A stretch of DNA of 64,000 bases, from NCBI GenBank assembly GCA_030434245.1, contig JAUISX010000001.1:310001-374000 (forward strand), in the 5' to 3' direction. Numbering within the stretch: position 1 is the stretch's first letter; each line of letters opens with the position of its first letter. The position numbers were made by a program, and so were the translations under genes. The notes beneath the pieces were generated by a model that worked only from the letters and a program-made list of their open reading frames with translations, had not been told where the DNA came from and ran no database searches. Positions 34,686 through 44,320 of this stretch are shown here, piece by piece. This stretch comes from Porphyromonadaceae bacterium W3.11. GTDB taxonomy: Bacteria; Bacteroidota; Bacteroidia; Bacteroidales; Porphyromonadaceae.

Positions 34686-37600
34686 ATGAATAGCACCATC
34701 CTTGACAACTCGACTAACCTATTATCAATGTCAAATACATTGAAAAGGTGTTTAAAATTAGATACAATTAAAAATGTACGGATTGCAACGGGCTACTGGG
34801 ACATACCGGGGCTTGCCCTTATTACTGATGAGTTGTCAGATTTTTTACAAAGAGAGGGAACTCGCTTTCAATTACTTATTGGCAAAGACCCTAACATATA
34901 CGCGTATCAAGTAAAGAATCCTAAATACAAAGATGCCAATTACCCTCACGATTTTATAAGGACTGACATTAACAACCTAGAAGTCAAGGAACAATACAAA
35001 AAAGCTATAGATCTGCTACTCACCTACTGCACCGAGGAGGAAGATAGTAAAGTACAAATCAGAATCTACAAGAGGAATGAAAATGAGGAAATACAATTCC
35101 TGCACTCCAAGTGCTACATTTTTGATGGGGTATCAGAAGAAACTGGTGAAGAAACGGGATATGGGATTATTGGCAGTTCTAACTTCACACAAAAAGGTCT
35201 TCAAGACAATTCAGAACTAAACTACTTAGAGTCTAACTATTTACAAGTAATGTCTCCCGGCATGTATAATACTTCTAAAAAAAGCCACTCTAGTTGGTTT
35301 AATGAAAAATGGGAAATGTCGGAAAAATGGAATCAAGTATTCTTAGAGCAAGTCCTCAAACCAACTCCTCTCGCAGAGATCGTCACCAAAGAGAAACAAG
35401 CTCTAGAAACATCACTCACACCATATGAGATTTACATCAAGTACCTTCAATCCCAATTAGGTGATATTGCTAATCCAGATGCCTACGAAATCTTGTCTTC
35501 ATACTTACCAAAACATTATCAGGCTATGACCTTTCAGCTAGATGCTGTTCAGCAATGCTTCTTTATTATGAAGCAGCATGGAGGATTTCTTTTAGCTGAT
35601 GTGGTAGGATTAGGCAAAACCATTGTAGGACTATTAATCATCAAAAAGTTTATTACTGAAGCTTCACAGCTCCATCGCTCTCCTAACGTATTAATTGTAA
35701 CCCCACCTGCTATTAAGAAGTCATGGGAGAGTACTATTCAAGACTTTGATAATAATACTACTGACAAAATGGCTCCATACATTGACTTTATCACGACTGG
35801 TAGTATCGGAAAGCTTAATGATTTAGCTGATGACGAGCTAGATATGATCAATGAGGACTATTTTGAAGATGACTTCTCCTCTAATGATTACGGACTAATC
35901 ATCATTGATGAAAGCCACAACTTTAGAAATAGCAATACACAGAAATACAAAGCCCTTGATAATCTCATTGGGAACATTCATTTACAAAAGGGGTATTGCC
36001 CCTTTATCGGCTTATTATCTGCTACTCCCATGAATAATACACCTGACGATATCAAGAATCAAATATATCTTTTCCAAAGGACACCTAATAATAGCTCATT
36101 ACCTAATATCGAAGGTGGAAAACTAGATACGTTTATGAGCAAAATGCAGAAAGAGTTCACAAAATATCGTAAAGAAGATTCTACTGAAGCTCGTGAACAA
36201 CTCAAACATATCTCCAATGAGATTAGGGTTAGGGTATTAAATGACCTTGTCGTTCGTAGGACCAGACGTGACATCAAGAAGACCTATGCCAGCGAAAGTG
36301 CTCATCTTAATTTCCCAACAGTTTGTCCTCCTCATAAATTAGAATACAAACTAGATTCGATCCTCTGTCGGCTCTTTGCTGATACCATTGATGCTATAGT
36401 TCCTCCTGGTGATGAACTCTTAGAAATTGATACTCGTAAACACATTGGATTTTATAGATACTCTGCTATTCAGTTTTTTAAGTCAGATGAAAATACCAAG
36501 ATCTATGAAAGTCGTAACCTTACGGTAGATAGTATCTCCTCTAGATTGGCACAAATCACGCGAATACTCTTGGTAAAGAGGTTGGAAAGTAGCTTCTCAG
36601 CGTTCAAGAAATCTCTGCATAATTTACAGCGCTTCACTCAAAATATGATTGATATGCTACAGAGTGATTGTGTCTATATCTGCCCAGACATGGACATCAA
36701 TAAAGAGATCATAAAAGCCGGAACTCTTCAAAAAGCAATGCCCATAATCGACAAGAAAATGGTAAAGTATGGAGGAAATAATAGGAAGTTTAGGACCTCA
36801 GACTTTAAAGATGAATACCTTTCCTTACTCCAGCAGGATATGAATCTTATTAGTGATCTATGTAAGAGATGGGATGAAAATGACTTTGACCCTAAGTTAG
36901 ATACTTTCAAACAGCATTTAAATAAGACTCTTTTTGATAAGGAAATAAACAATCCTAATGGCTATGACAAACCCCGATTAGTTATATTTACAGAAGCTCT
37001 TGACACATTAAATACATTGGCTCGTCATATTCAAAATCGAGGACATAGAGTCCTAAAGGTATCGGCTAAAAACAGAATGCAATTACAAAAGGATATCATT
37101 GAAAACTTTGATGCCAACTCCGATATCCAAAAAGATGATTATGATGTCATTGTGACTACTGAGGTTCTTGCGGAAGGGGTCAACTTACATCGTGCCAATG
37201 TGATTCTCAATTATGACACACCGTGGAATGCGACTCGCCTAATGCAGCGAATAGGAAGAGCCAATCGTATTGGTTCCAAAGAAGAAATGATCCACGTATT
37301 TAACTTCTACCCTTCTCCTGAGGGAAATCAAGAGATCATGCTAATAGAAATAGCCTATGCGAAACTACAGTCATTCCATATTATGTTTGGAGATGATAGC
37401 AAGGTATTCAATGAACTTGAAGAGATTTCTGAGGCTGACTTCAATCGTCTCATTGATGGCGAGGAGTCTCCATTCTTCGAATATATTAAGGACCTCAAAG
37501 ATTATCAAGAAGCTAACCCTGATAGGTTCAAAAAGTTACAAGAAGTAGAGATGAAGAATCTAGGTTGTTCCACTCATGAACACGCAGATCAGTCATTAGT

Positions 37601-38093
37601 CGTCATTGGGGCTGAGAATAGAGGATTGACCAATGTTCAAATAAATAACGACGAGGCGAAAGTCATAGCACCGCTCTACGCTATGCAATTCCTTAAGTGC
37701 TCACCAATGACGAACGGCTTAAGACTTCCTCTGTCCGAATATCACAAAGACATGGCCTTCACTGCTTATCACCAACATATAACACGGATGAAAAAAGCAA
37801 AAGAATCTAATAAAACGATCAAAGAGGCAATGGTCATCCTAAAGAAAAAAATAGAGCCATTCCTACATAGTAATGATGCAAAACAAATTTCAAAAAAGGT
37901 AGATAACGCTCTTAGACAGAATAATATTACAGTCGCAAATAAGCTGATAAAATTTGACAAAGAATACAAATACTCTCTATTTGGCGTTGACTATGATTTT
38001 GAAGCTTGGATGAGCGACACATTCGGTAAGATAGCAAAACAGTCCAAAGCAAAATATGGTCAGCCATATATAGCCCTATATGAAAACAAATAA
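34686..38093 (+). CDS. PLD nuclease-SNF2 helicase fusion, restriction component
   Basis: 1135 residues. Residues about 1-190 form a phospholipase D-type nuclease domain: an HSKCYIF (H-x-K) motif at about 139 and GIIGSSNFTQKG at about 160. An SF2/SNF2 helicase follows: LADVVGLGKT at about 302, IIIDESHNFRN at about 405, LLSATPMNN at about 443, VTTEVLAEGVNLHRANVI, and QRIGRANRIG at about 852. PLD nucleases with translocating helicases act in the NgoAVII and CglI restriction systems, where they are separate chains; here both are in one protein. The next gene, 23 bp downstream, is the methyltransferase. The pair would cut DNA lacking the cognate methylation. Confidence 0.88.
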   Translation: MNSTILDNSTNLLSMSNTLKRCLKLDTIKNVRIATGYWDIPGLALITDELSDFLQREGTRFQLLIGKDPNIYAYQVKNPKYKDANYPHDFIRTDINNLEVKEQYKKAIDLLLTYCTEEEDSKVQIRIYKRNENEEIQFLHSKCYIFDGVSEETGEETGYGIIGSSNFTQKGLQDNSELNYLESNYLQVMSPGMYNTSKKSHSSWFNEKWEMSEKWNQVFLEQVLKPTPLAEIVTKEKQALETSLTPYEIYIKYLQSQLGDIANPDAYEILSSYLPKHYQAMTFQLDAVQQCFFIMKQHGGFLLADVVGLGKTIVGLLIIKKFITEASQLHRSPNVLIVTPPAIKKSWESTIQDFDNNTTDKMAPYIDFITTGSIGKLNDLADDELDMINEDYFEDDFSSNDYGLIIIDESHNFRNSNTQKYKALDNLIGNIHLQKGYCPFIGLLSATPMNNTPDDIKNQIYLFQRTPNNSSLPNIEGGKLDTFMSKMQKEFTKYRKEDSTEAREQLKHISNEIRVRVLNDLVVRRTRRDIKKTYASESAHLNFPTVCPPHKLEYKLDSILCRLFADTIDAIVPPGDELLEIDTRKHIGFYRYSAIQFFKSDENTKIYESRNLTVDSISSRLAQITRILLVKRLESSFSAFKKSLHNLQRFTQNMIDMLQSDCVYICPDMDINKEIIKAGTLQKAMPIIDKKMVKYGGNNRKFRTSDFKDEYLSLLQQDMNLISDLCKRWDENDFDPKLDTFKQHLNKTLFDKEINNPNGYDKPRLVIFTEALDTLNTLARHIQNRGHRVLKVSAKNRMQLQKDIIENFDANSDIQKDDYDVIVTTEVLAEGVNLHRANVILNYDTPWNATRLMQRIGRANRIGSKEEMIHVFNFYPSPEGNQEIMLIEIAYAKLQSFHIMFGDDSKVFNELEEISEADFNRLIDGEESPFFEYIKDLKDYQEANPDRFKKLQEVEMKNLGCSTHEHADQSLVVIGAENRGLTNVQINNDEAKVIAPLYAMQFLKCSPMTNGLRLPLSEYHKDMAFTAYHQHITRMKKAKESNKTIKEAMVILKKKIEPFLHSNDAKQISKKVDNALRQNNITVANKLIKFDKEYKYSLFGVDYDFEAWMSDTFGKIAKQSKAKYGQPYIALYENK

Positions 38094-38116
38094 AAAAACG
38101 CATAAAGTTTCACGAT

Positions 38117-41100
38117 ATGAAAACGACAGAATACGCCCTAAAGGAGCAATTTGAAAAAGTTTTTATAGACGATTTCAAAAGCATAGAAGTTATAGAGAAC
38201 AAAATCATCAAACCGATTTTTGAAGATGATTACCATTCCTTCAGCAAGAACCCAGAGAGAATTTATACGGGAGAAAACAAAAATAATAAAGGCTCTACCA
38301 TACATTCCATTTACCATATAGGCACCATAAATAGAGTAGGACTAGACCCTGTCGAAGTCTTCGACATAACCGTTAATGATAAGTCCAATCTATCTCATTC
38401 AAGAGCGAATATCCAGAAAATCATCCGCAGCGAACTATTCTACTATTCACATGCCTTTATGATTTTCCATCATCAATCACCCATCGGTAGAGAATGGCGA
38501 TTCTCCTATCTTTACAAGCAAGAGACACTTAAGTCTATCACGGATGCAAAGAGGTATACCTACCTCTTTGGTAAGGAACAGCATTGCCGGACTGCCATAG
38601 ATAGATTCTATACTTTGGCTTCTAGCAAAAAAGATAACCAAGCACTCATTGACGCCTTTTCTGTCGAGGCACTAACCAAACAATTCTACAACGATCTCTT
38701 TGAGTGGTATCTATGGGCTATTGATCCTAAAGTAAATATTACCTTTCCTAATAATACTAACATACCAGAAGATGATCGAGAGAAAATTGATCTTCAGATC
38801 ATTCGACTCATCACCCGAATCATGTTTGTATGGTTCATCAAACAAAAAGATTTGGTCCCAGATCTTCTTTTTGATCCAGAAAAGCTTAGAGTAATACTTA
38901 AGAATTTTCAGCCGTTAGATTCATCATCAGGTATATATTATAACGCCATCCTCCAAAACCTATTTTTTGCTACCTTAAATCGTGCCATTGAGGATGAAAA
39001 TGGAGAGAAAAGGCACTTTGCAAAAGCAAAAAATAGTCGTGATGCCAAAACATTATATAGATACGCAGAGCTATTTAATATCTCTGAAGATGAAGTAATA
39101 AATATTTTTGCAGAGGTTCCTTTTCTTAATGGAGGGCTTTTTGAATGTTTGGATAAATCACGCACTATTGATGGGGTTGATGTCGCCTATAATTTTGATG
39201 GCTTTAGTCGTAATGAGCAAAAGTTTCCAGACGGTCGCTACAAGCATAGAGCATTTATTCCTAACCATCTCTTTTTTACTCCAGATAAAGGACTCTTTTC
39301 TATCTTATCACGCTATAACTTCACCATTGAAGAAAGCACTCCTATAGAGCAGCAAGTCGCTCTCGATCCTGAACTTTTAGGGAAAGTATTCGAAAACCTT
39401 TTAGGCGCTTATAACCCTGAAACAAAAGAGACGGCACGTAACCAAAGCGGCTCTTTCTATACCCCTAGGGAGATTGTACATTATATGGTGAATACATCCC
39501 TCATCGAATATTTAGGACGGACACCAATAGTAGAGTCATTATTCTCTGACACATTCGAAAGAGATAATGATAAAGAAGAGGAATACAATGCTATTGCACA
39601 GAAGCTCAAGAATGTTAAAATCATAGACCCAGCTTGTGGATCAGGGGCGTTCCCTATGGGATTGCTCAACCAAATGGTTGATATCCTTCAGAAGATACAC
39701 CCTGACAAAAGTTTGTACCAATTAAAACTAAAAATCATTGAGAATTGTATCTATGGTGTAGATATTCAGAGCATCGCTGCACAAATCACCAAGCTCCGAT
39801 TCTTTATTTCTCTAATATGCGACTGCGAAAAGGATCCAAATACTAAGAACTTTGGCATCCCTATTCTCCCTAACCTTGAAACAAAGTTTGTAGTGGCAGA
39901 TTCACTAATAGGCAAAAAAGAAAATCAAAACTCTCAACCGAGTTTTTTCGACAATCCTGAGATTCAAGAGACGAAGGATAAATTAATAGAGATACGTCAG
40001 CAACACTTCCTAGCTAAATCAGCATCAGAGAAACGAGAATTAAGAACTATTGATGAACAACTAAGAGCGAAATTGGCCCAGCTCTTATCTGAAAACGAGG
40101 GTTTACCTGCTGAGGATGCAGAACAGCTAGTCCATTGGAATCCTTACGACCAGAATGCAGTAAGTCCTTTTTTTGATCCAGAGTGGATGTTTGGGATTAA
40201 TAATGGTTTTGATATTGTCATTGGGAACCCTCCTTATGTGCAATTACAAAATAACAAAGGAGAGTTAGCTGAAAGATACAAAAAGTATAACTATAAGACC
40301 TATGCCCGAACTGGAGACATTTACTGCCTCTTCTATGAAAGAGGTTATCAACTGCTTAAGAACCGAGGACACTTATGTTTTATCACATCGAATAAATGGA
40401 TGCGTGCTGGATATGGTGAGAAAACTCGAGGCTTCTTGGCGGAAAATAGTAATCCTAAACTATTGATTGACTTTGCAGGAGTAAAGATATTTGAAAGTGC
40501 GACAGTAGATACCAATATTCTTCTTTTTGAAAAAAGCCCTAATAAAAAGCAAACAACATGTGCAGTGACCACCAAAGAGGATAAAAATAGCATTAATGAT
40601 TTGAGCGTTTTCGTTCAGCAAGCTAAGGTAACCTGTGCATTCAGCTCCTCTGATAGCTGGGTCATTCTATCTCCGATAGAGCAAAGCATCAAGCGTAAGA
40701 TAGAAGCCGTGGGTACACCTCTCAAGGATTGGGATATAAATATATATAGAGGGGTCCTTACTGGTTGTAATGAGGCTTTTATCATTTCTACTGATAAACG
40801 AAACGAGATCCTATCCAATTGTGAATCAGAGGAGGAACGTACGCTTACGGAGGAAATTATACGACCAATTTTACGAGGCCGTGACATTAAGCGTTTTGGT
40901 TACGAATGGGCTAATCTGTGGCTAATTTGGATACCATGGCATTTTCCTCTTCATTTAGATGAAAATATAACTGGAGCTTCAAAAAAAGCAGAAAGAGCAT
41001 TAGAAAAACAGTATCAATCCTTGTATAGACATCTATTAAAATTCAAAGATGCATTATCAAATCGTAATAAAGCGGAAACTGGAATTCGCTATGAATGGTA

Positions 41101-41539
41101 TGCACTTCAACGCTGGGGTGCTAAGTATTGGGAGGATTTTAGTAAACCAAAAGTAATGTGGAAAATCATAGGTAATAACATTAACTTTTGTTATGATGAA
41201 GAATCTATGATTTGTAACAATGCTGTAAATATTATGACTGGAGAACGAAACACATTAATTCAATTCGTTGGGTTAATGAATAGTCAATTATTTGACTGGT
41301 ACTTGAAAATTACAACAGAAGCAGAAGTTCAAGGAGGGGGTATTCAATTATATGTTACTACGTTGGAAAAAACATTATTGAAGTTAGATTTTCAGCAAAG
41401 TCTGACTGACATTGTATATAAAAGGATTATGGGTGAGGCATCCGATATTAGCGTTGATGACGCAGTCTTTGAGGCATATGGACTAACGAAAGAAGAGACA
41501 ATATTTATTGGTAACTATAACAAAATGAATAGAGATTGA
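38117..41539 (+). CDS. Eco57I-like adenine-N6 methyltransferase with switchable recognition domain
   Basis: 1140 residues. Motif I is IDPACGSGAFPMGLL at about 502-516, the catalytic motif is GNPPY at about 702-706, and SGSFYTPREIVHYMV precedes them. A TaqI/Eco57I-like C-terminal DNA-recognition region follows from about residue 830. The N-terminal 450 residues are long, without a clear PD-(D/E)XK motif; cleavage probably comes from the PLD-helicase partner. Codon 829 marks the start of a 61-bp perfect inverted repeat whose partner opens an oppositely oriented cassette downstream. The present C terminus (about 311 residues) is thus one of two alternatives. Modification specificity should change when the segment inverts. 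Confidence 0.92.
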   Translation: MKTTEYALKEQFEKVFIDDFKSIEVIENKIIKPIFEDDYHSFSKNPERIYTGENKNNKGSTIHSIYHIGTINRVGLDPVEVFDITVNDKSNLSHSRANIQKIIRSELFYYSHAFMIFHHQSPIGREWRFSYLYKQETLKSITDAKRYTYLFGKEQHCRTAIDRFYTLASSKKDNQALIDAFSVEALTKQFYNDLFEWYLWAIDPKVNITFPNNTNIPEDDREKIDLQIIRLITRIMFVWFIKQKDLVPDLLFDPEKLRVILKNFQPLDSSSGIYYNAILQNLFFATLNRAIEDENGEKRHFAKAKNSRDAKTLYRYAELFNISEDEVINIFAEVPFLNGGLFECLDKSRTIDGVDVAYNFDGFSRNEQKFPDGRYKHRAFIPNHLFFTPDKGLFSILSRYNFTIEESTPIEQQVALDPELLGKVFENLLGAYNPETKETARNQSGSFYTPREIVHYMVNTSLIEYLGRTPIVESLFSDTFERDNDKEEEYNAIAQKLKNVKIIDPACGSGAFPMGLLNQMVDILQKIHPDKSLYQLKLKIIENCIYGVDIQSIAAQITKLRFFISLICDCEKDPNTKNFGIPILPNLETKFVVADSLIGKKENQNSQPSFFDNPEIQETKDKLIEIRQQHFLAKSASEKRELRTIDEQLRAKLAQLLSENEGLPAEDAEQLVHWNPYDQNAVSPFFDPEWMFGINNGFDIVIGNPPYVQLQNNKGELAERYKKYNYKTYARTGDIYCLFYERGYQLLKNRGHLCFITSNKWMRAGYGEKTRGFLAENSNPKLLIDFAGVKIFESATVDTNILLFEKSPNKKQTTCAVTTKEDKNSINDLSVFVQQAKVTCAFSSSDSWVILSPIEQSIKRKIEAVGTPLKDWDINIYRGVLTGCNEAFIISTDKRNEILSNCESEEERTLTEEIIRPILRGRDIKRFGYEWANLWLIWIPWHFPLHLDENITGASKKAERALEKQYQSLYRHLLKFKDALSNRNKAETGIRYEWYALQRWGAKYWEDFSKPKVMWKIIGNNINFCYDEESMICNNAVNIMTGERNTLIQFVGLMNSQLFDWYLKITTEAEVQGGGIQLYVTTLEKTLLKLDFQQSLTDIVYKRIMGEASDISVDDAVFEAYGLTKEETIFIGNYNKMNRD
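40602..40662 (+). repeat. 61-bp inverted repeat, left copy (inversion site)
   Basis: Identical over 61 bp to the reverse complement of 42486-42546; weaker similarity continues to about 40737. It lies in the same reading frame in both copies (S-V-F-V-Q-Q-A-K), so recombination keeps the frame. Confidence 0.95.
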
Positions 41540-41541
41540 AA

Positions 41542-41686
41542 ATTATTGGTGTCCGATAAACATACTTAACTCATTGAAAATCAAAATAGTTTTTATGAGA
41601 AAAGCCCTGCTTTTTAATTCTTGTATAAGAAACTATAATCCAATTAATTATGAGAATTATTAAGATTTTTGCCGGACACCAATAAT
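41542..41686. repeat. 145-bp element with 14-bp terminal inverted repeats
   Basis: ATTATTGGTGTCCG (41542-41555) and CGGACACCAATAAT (41673-41686) are perfect inverted copies. They start 3 bp after the methyltransferase stop and end directly at the cassette stop. The interior encodes nothing. It could be a MITE-like element or shared 3' flank of the two cassettes. Confidence 0.65.
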
Positions 41687-42547
41687 CTAAATACGTGATT
41701 TAATATACATTATCTCTTCATCAGTAAAGCCATATAATATAAATATTTCTTTAGTAATAGAAAAATCCACATTAGATACTTTTGGTAACGGCAAATTTTC
41801 TAAGAAAGTTTTTTTGTATCGAAAACCATCATTACCTAATCCACCTCCAGCATAAAAATACTTAAAGAAGAATGCAATAACCTTTGAGTTTAATAGTTGT
41901 ATCAAATCATGCAGATTATTTCCTGTAATTATAAATGAGGTAGCCTCTGGGAAAAATGTTCCATCTTTATCTAAATAAAATTGTGGTTCTCTAACAATTT
42001 CACTATAAATAATTTTCGGCTTAAAAAATTCCTCCCAATAACTTATACTATCTTGCGTCTCAAACCACTTGTTATTAGTCTTTTTTCGAGACTTGACTTG
42101 TTCTCCATTTACGATGTGAGTTTTTCCAGTCTGCTCCAATCTTTCTACACCGAACGATAGTAAATATTTTTTTATTGCTGGATAATCTTCTATATCATAT
42201 CTTTTTGAAGGAAATGTAGCAATCAGCCATAAATCTGCCCAATCATAGCTGTATCGTTTTATATCGCGGCCTCGTAAAATCGGTCGTATAATTTCCTCCG
42301 TACGCTTACGTTCCTCATCTGTCTCGCAGTTTGAAAGAATTTCATCTCTTTTTTCAGTAGAAATGATAAAAGCATCATTATACCCAGTTTTTATGCCATA
42401 GTTGATTTGAATATCCCAATCCTTGAGAGGGATACCCACGGCTTCTATCTTACGCTTAATACTCTGCTCTATCGGAGATAGGATAACCCAGCTATCAGAG
42501 GAGCTGAATGCACAGGTTACCTTAGCTTGCTGAACGAAAACGCTCAC
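41687..42547 (-). CDS. Silent alternative recognition-domain cassette of the methyltransferase
   Basis: 286 codons with no methyltransferase catalytic part. From residue 2 on it aligns with the C terminus of the upstream enzyme: near identical over the first 45 residues (VFVQQAKVTCAFSSSDSWVI...) and again around EEIIRPILRGRDIKR, but different in the intervening and later recognition segments (FPSKRYDIEDYPAIKKYLLSFG versus the active copy). The only start is a GTG whose last two bases begin the inverted repeat, overlapping the recombinase stop (GTGA). It may be untranslated or weakly coupled. Inversion would place it after residue 829 of the methyltransferase, giving a 1114-residue variant. 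Confidence 0.88.
   Translation of the reverse strand: MSVFVQQAKVTCAFSSSDSWVILSPIEQSIKRKIEAVGIPLKDWDIQINYGIKTGYNDAFIISTEKRDEILSNCETDEERKRTEEIIRPILRGRDIKRYSYDWADLWLIATFPSKRYDIEDYPAIKKYLLSFGVERLEQTGKTHIVNGEQVKSRKKTNNKWFETQDSISYWEEFFKPKIIYSEIVREPQFYLDKDGTFFPEATSFIITGNNLHDLIQLLNSKVIAFFFKYFYAGGGLGNDGFRYKKTFLENLPLPKVSNVDFSITKEIFILYGFTDEEIMYIKSRI
42486..42546 (-). repeat. 61-bp inverted repeat, right copy (inversion site)
   Basis: Perfect reverse-complement match to 40602-40662. A second, imperfect block of similarity is at about 42255-42316 versus 40832-40893. The segment between the two 61-bp copies is about 1.8 kb. Confidence 0.95.
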
Positions 42548-43155
42548 TTCTCTAACTCCATAAAATTCTTAATATATCGAGCTAAAGTGTTTCTATCTAC
42601 TTTACATATCTTGGCTATTTTCCTCTGAGAAACATTAGCATTTAACAACTCTCTAATCAATGTTTCCTTGCCATATAACTTATACTTCTCGGGGGAACTC
42701 TTACGTCCTTTAGGGCGTCCAAGAACGACCCCTTCAGCTTTCTTTCTAGCCAATGCCTCCTTTGTTCGTTGAGAAATCAAATTACGTTCAATCTCAGCAC
42801 TTAGCCCGAAAGCAAAAGCAAGCACTTTACTCTGAATGTCATCACCAAGTCTATAATTGTCTTTGATGGTCCAGACACGACACTCCTTATTCATACATAA
42901 CCCGAGTATCTCCATAATCATAAAAAGATTACGACCCAATCTTGAAAGTTCGGCACAAATGATAAGATCATCCTTCGTCATCTTTCGCAGCAAGTTCCCT
43001 AATGCTCTTTTATTATAAGACTTCGTACCTGATATGGTCTCTTCAATCCAACCATCAATCTCTAAGCCCTCTCTCTGACAGAAATTATTAATTTCAAATC
43101 TCTGATTCTCAACTGTCTGCTTGTCGCTACTGACGCGAATGTATCCGTATATCAT
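42544..43155 (-). CDS. Serine recombinase (DNA invertase/resolvase family)
   Basis: 203 residues. The N-terminal catalytic domain has YIRVSSDKQTVENQ with the active Ser10-type serine, then LSRLGRNLF and GLSAEIERNLISQRTKEALARKKAEG, and a C-terminal helix-turn-helix (NVSQRKIAKICKVDRNTLARYIKNF). Size and order match Hin/Gin-type invertases. It lies just outside the right inverted repeat, whose first bases are its stop codon, so it is not itself inverted. Inference: it catalyses the flip between the two 61-bp repeats. Confidence 0.93.
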   Translation of the reverse strand: MIYGYIRVSSDKQTVENQRFEINNFCQREGLEIDGWIEETISGTKSYNKRALGNLLRKMTKDDLIICAELSRLGRNLFMIMEILGLCMNKECRVWTIKDNYRLGDDIQSKVLAFAFGLSAEIERNLISQRTKEALARKKAEGVVLGRPKGRKSSPEKYKLYGKETLIRELLNANVSQRKIAKICKVDRNTLARYIKNFMELEK

Positions 43156-43262
43156 ATTTATTAATAATTAAAATTGAAATAATAGACAAGATAGCTTATT
43201 ACTCTTATTTGCCTCTCCCCACTCAAACCTGAACCTATTTTTATCATATTTTCTACTAACTC

Positions 43263-44320
43263 TAACGCGAGTTCGATTTAAGCAACTGTAGCAAGAGCCT
43301 TTTTATCAATGATTTCAAGATTTAAAGACGGCTTTTTGGGCATTAAGTTATATGTGAGTAACCCTGAGACCAGGTTGACTACGAAGTTATTGACACTGCG
43401 ATGTCTCGTATGTTCTATTTGGCATACATTCTTTAAGAGATCATTGACGGTTTCTATGATGGATCTCTTTCGAAGGAGTATTTTATCATGAATATGCATT
43501 AGAGCATTCTTCATATTCTTCTTAAGCTTTGTAATCAAGTGAATATCATCAATAAAAAGCTTGTCAAATAGACTTTTTGAGATATATCCTCTATCCGCTA
43601 TGAGCTTACCAAAGAGTTTCTTAGAGTTAGAGAAGGAGTCATCCTTTAGTGGTGCTCTGTCATCTATATCACCTGTAGTGATCTGATAAGTGATGATCTC
43701 GCCTTTGTCATTAATGACAAGATGCAGTTTAACCTATAAAATCAACCCCTCAAACCTCACTAACTGTGGAGCGACCTTTCTGTGCACAACCTTTCATCGT
43801 CTTATGGCTTCTTTCCCGTTTGATATGGCAAGCTCTTAAAGGGGTAGAGTCAATGAAAGAAACACCTGTACACTTTTCTAAGTAGCACATATTGAGAAAC
43901 ATAACAAGCTTTAGCCCCACTTTAGTTTGGAGTTCGACAAAACGATTATAGGAGACTTTTTGAGGAAATTCACTTTTAAGATGAACGTGAATAAATTTGA
44001 GATAGAAGGACTTGAGGTCTCAATATCTTGACATGTGAAAAAGTATGAGTATTGTCATGACCTCACTGTCTGAAAGACGTGATTTCCTTTTTCTTCTCTT
44101 CTTCTCTTCTTTCCTCCTTGTTCTATAGCATTCTCAGAAACAACACGATCAAAATGAATAGAGAAATCGTCGATAATACAAAATAATTCTAGTATACTTG
44201 TCATCATAAAAGTGGTGTTTTATTTGTTCGTAATTATCTGTTAATCAATTACTAATATACAAATAACTCACCGCTTTTCCTAATATATTTCCTTTGATTT
44301 CTTACATCGAACTCGCGTTA
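43263..44320 (-). mobile_element. Decayed IS982-like insertion sequence
   Basis: 15-bp perfect terminal inverted repeats TAACGCGAGTTCGAT (43263-43277) and ATCGAACTCGCGTTA (44306-44320) bound a 1058-bp element with a single degraded transposase. No clear target duplication is seen. It sits upstream of the recombinase gene, 108 bp from its start. Confidence 0.85.
43278..44207 (-). pseudogene. IS982-family transposase, frameshifted
   Basis: Read from ATG 44207, the frame opens MMTSILELFCIIDDFSIHFD but shifts after about 35 residues. The expected SRLSDSEVMTILILFHMSRY lies in another frame and is cut by a TGA. FIDSTPLRACHIKRERSHKTMKGCAQKG is intact, then a stop and a second shift precede VKLHLVINDKGEIITYQITTGD, and the last part runs to ALATVA. 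The DDE elements (FIDST, IADRGY, RSIIETV) are recognisable. With at least two shifts and two stops it cannot make an active enzyme. Confidence 0.85.

Noticed and set aside
40602-42547. Reverse-oriented cassette as a simple broken duplicate gene
   Set aside because: The frame is intact, the repeat is perfect over 61 bp, the recognition part is different rather than decayed, and a recombinase abuts it.
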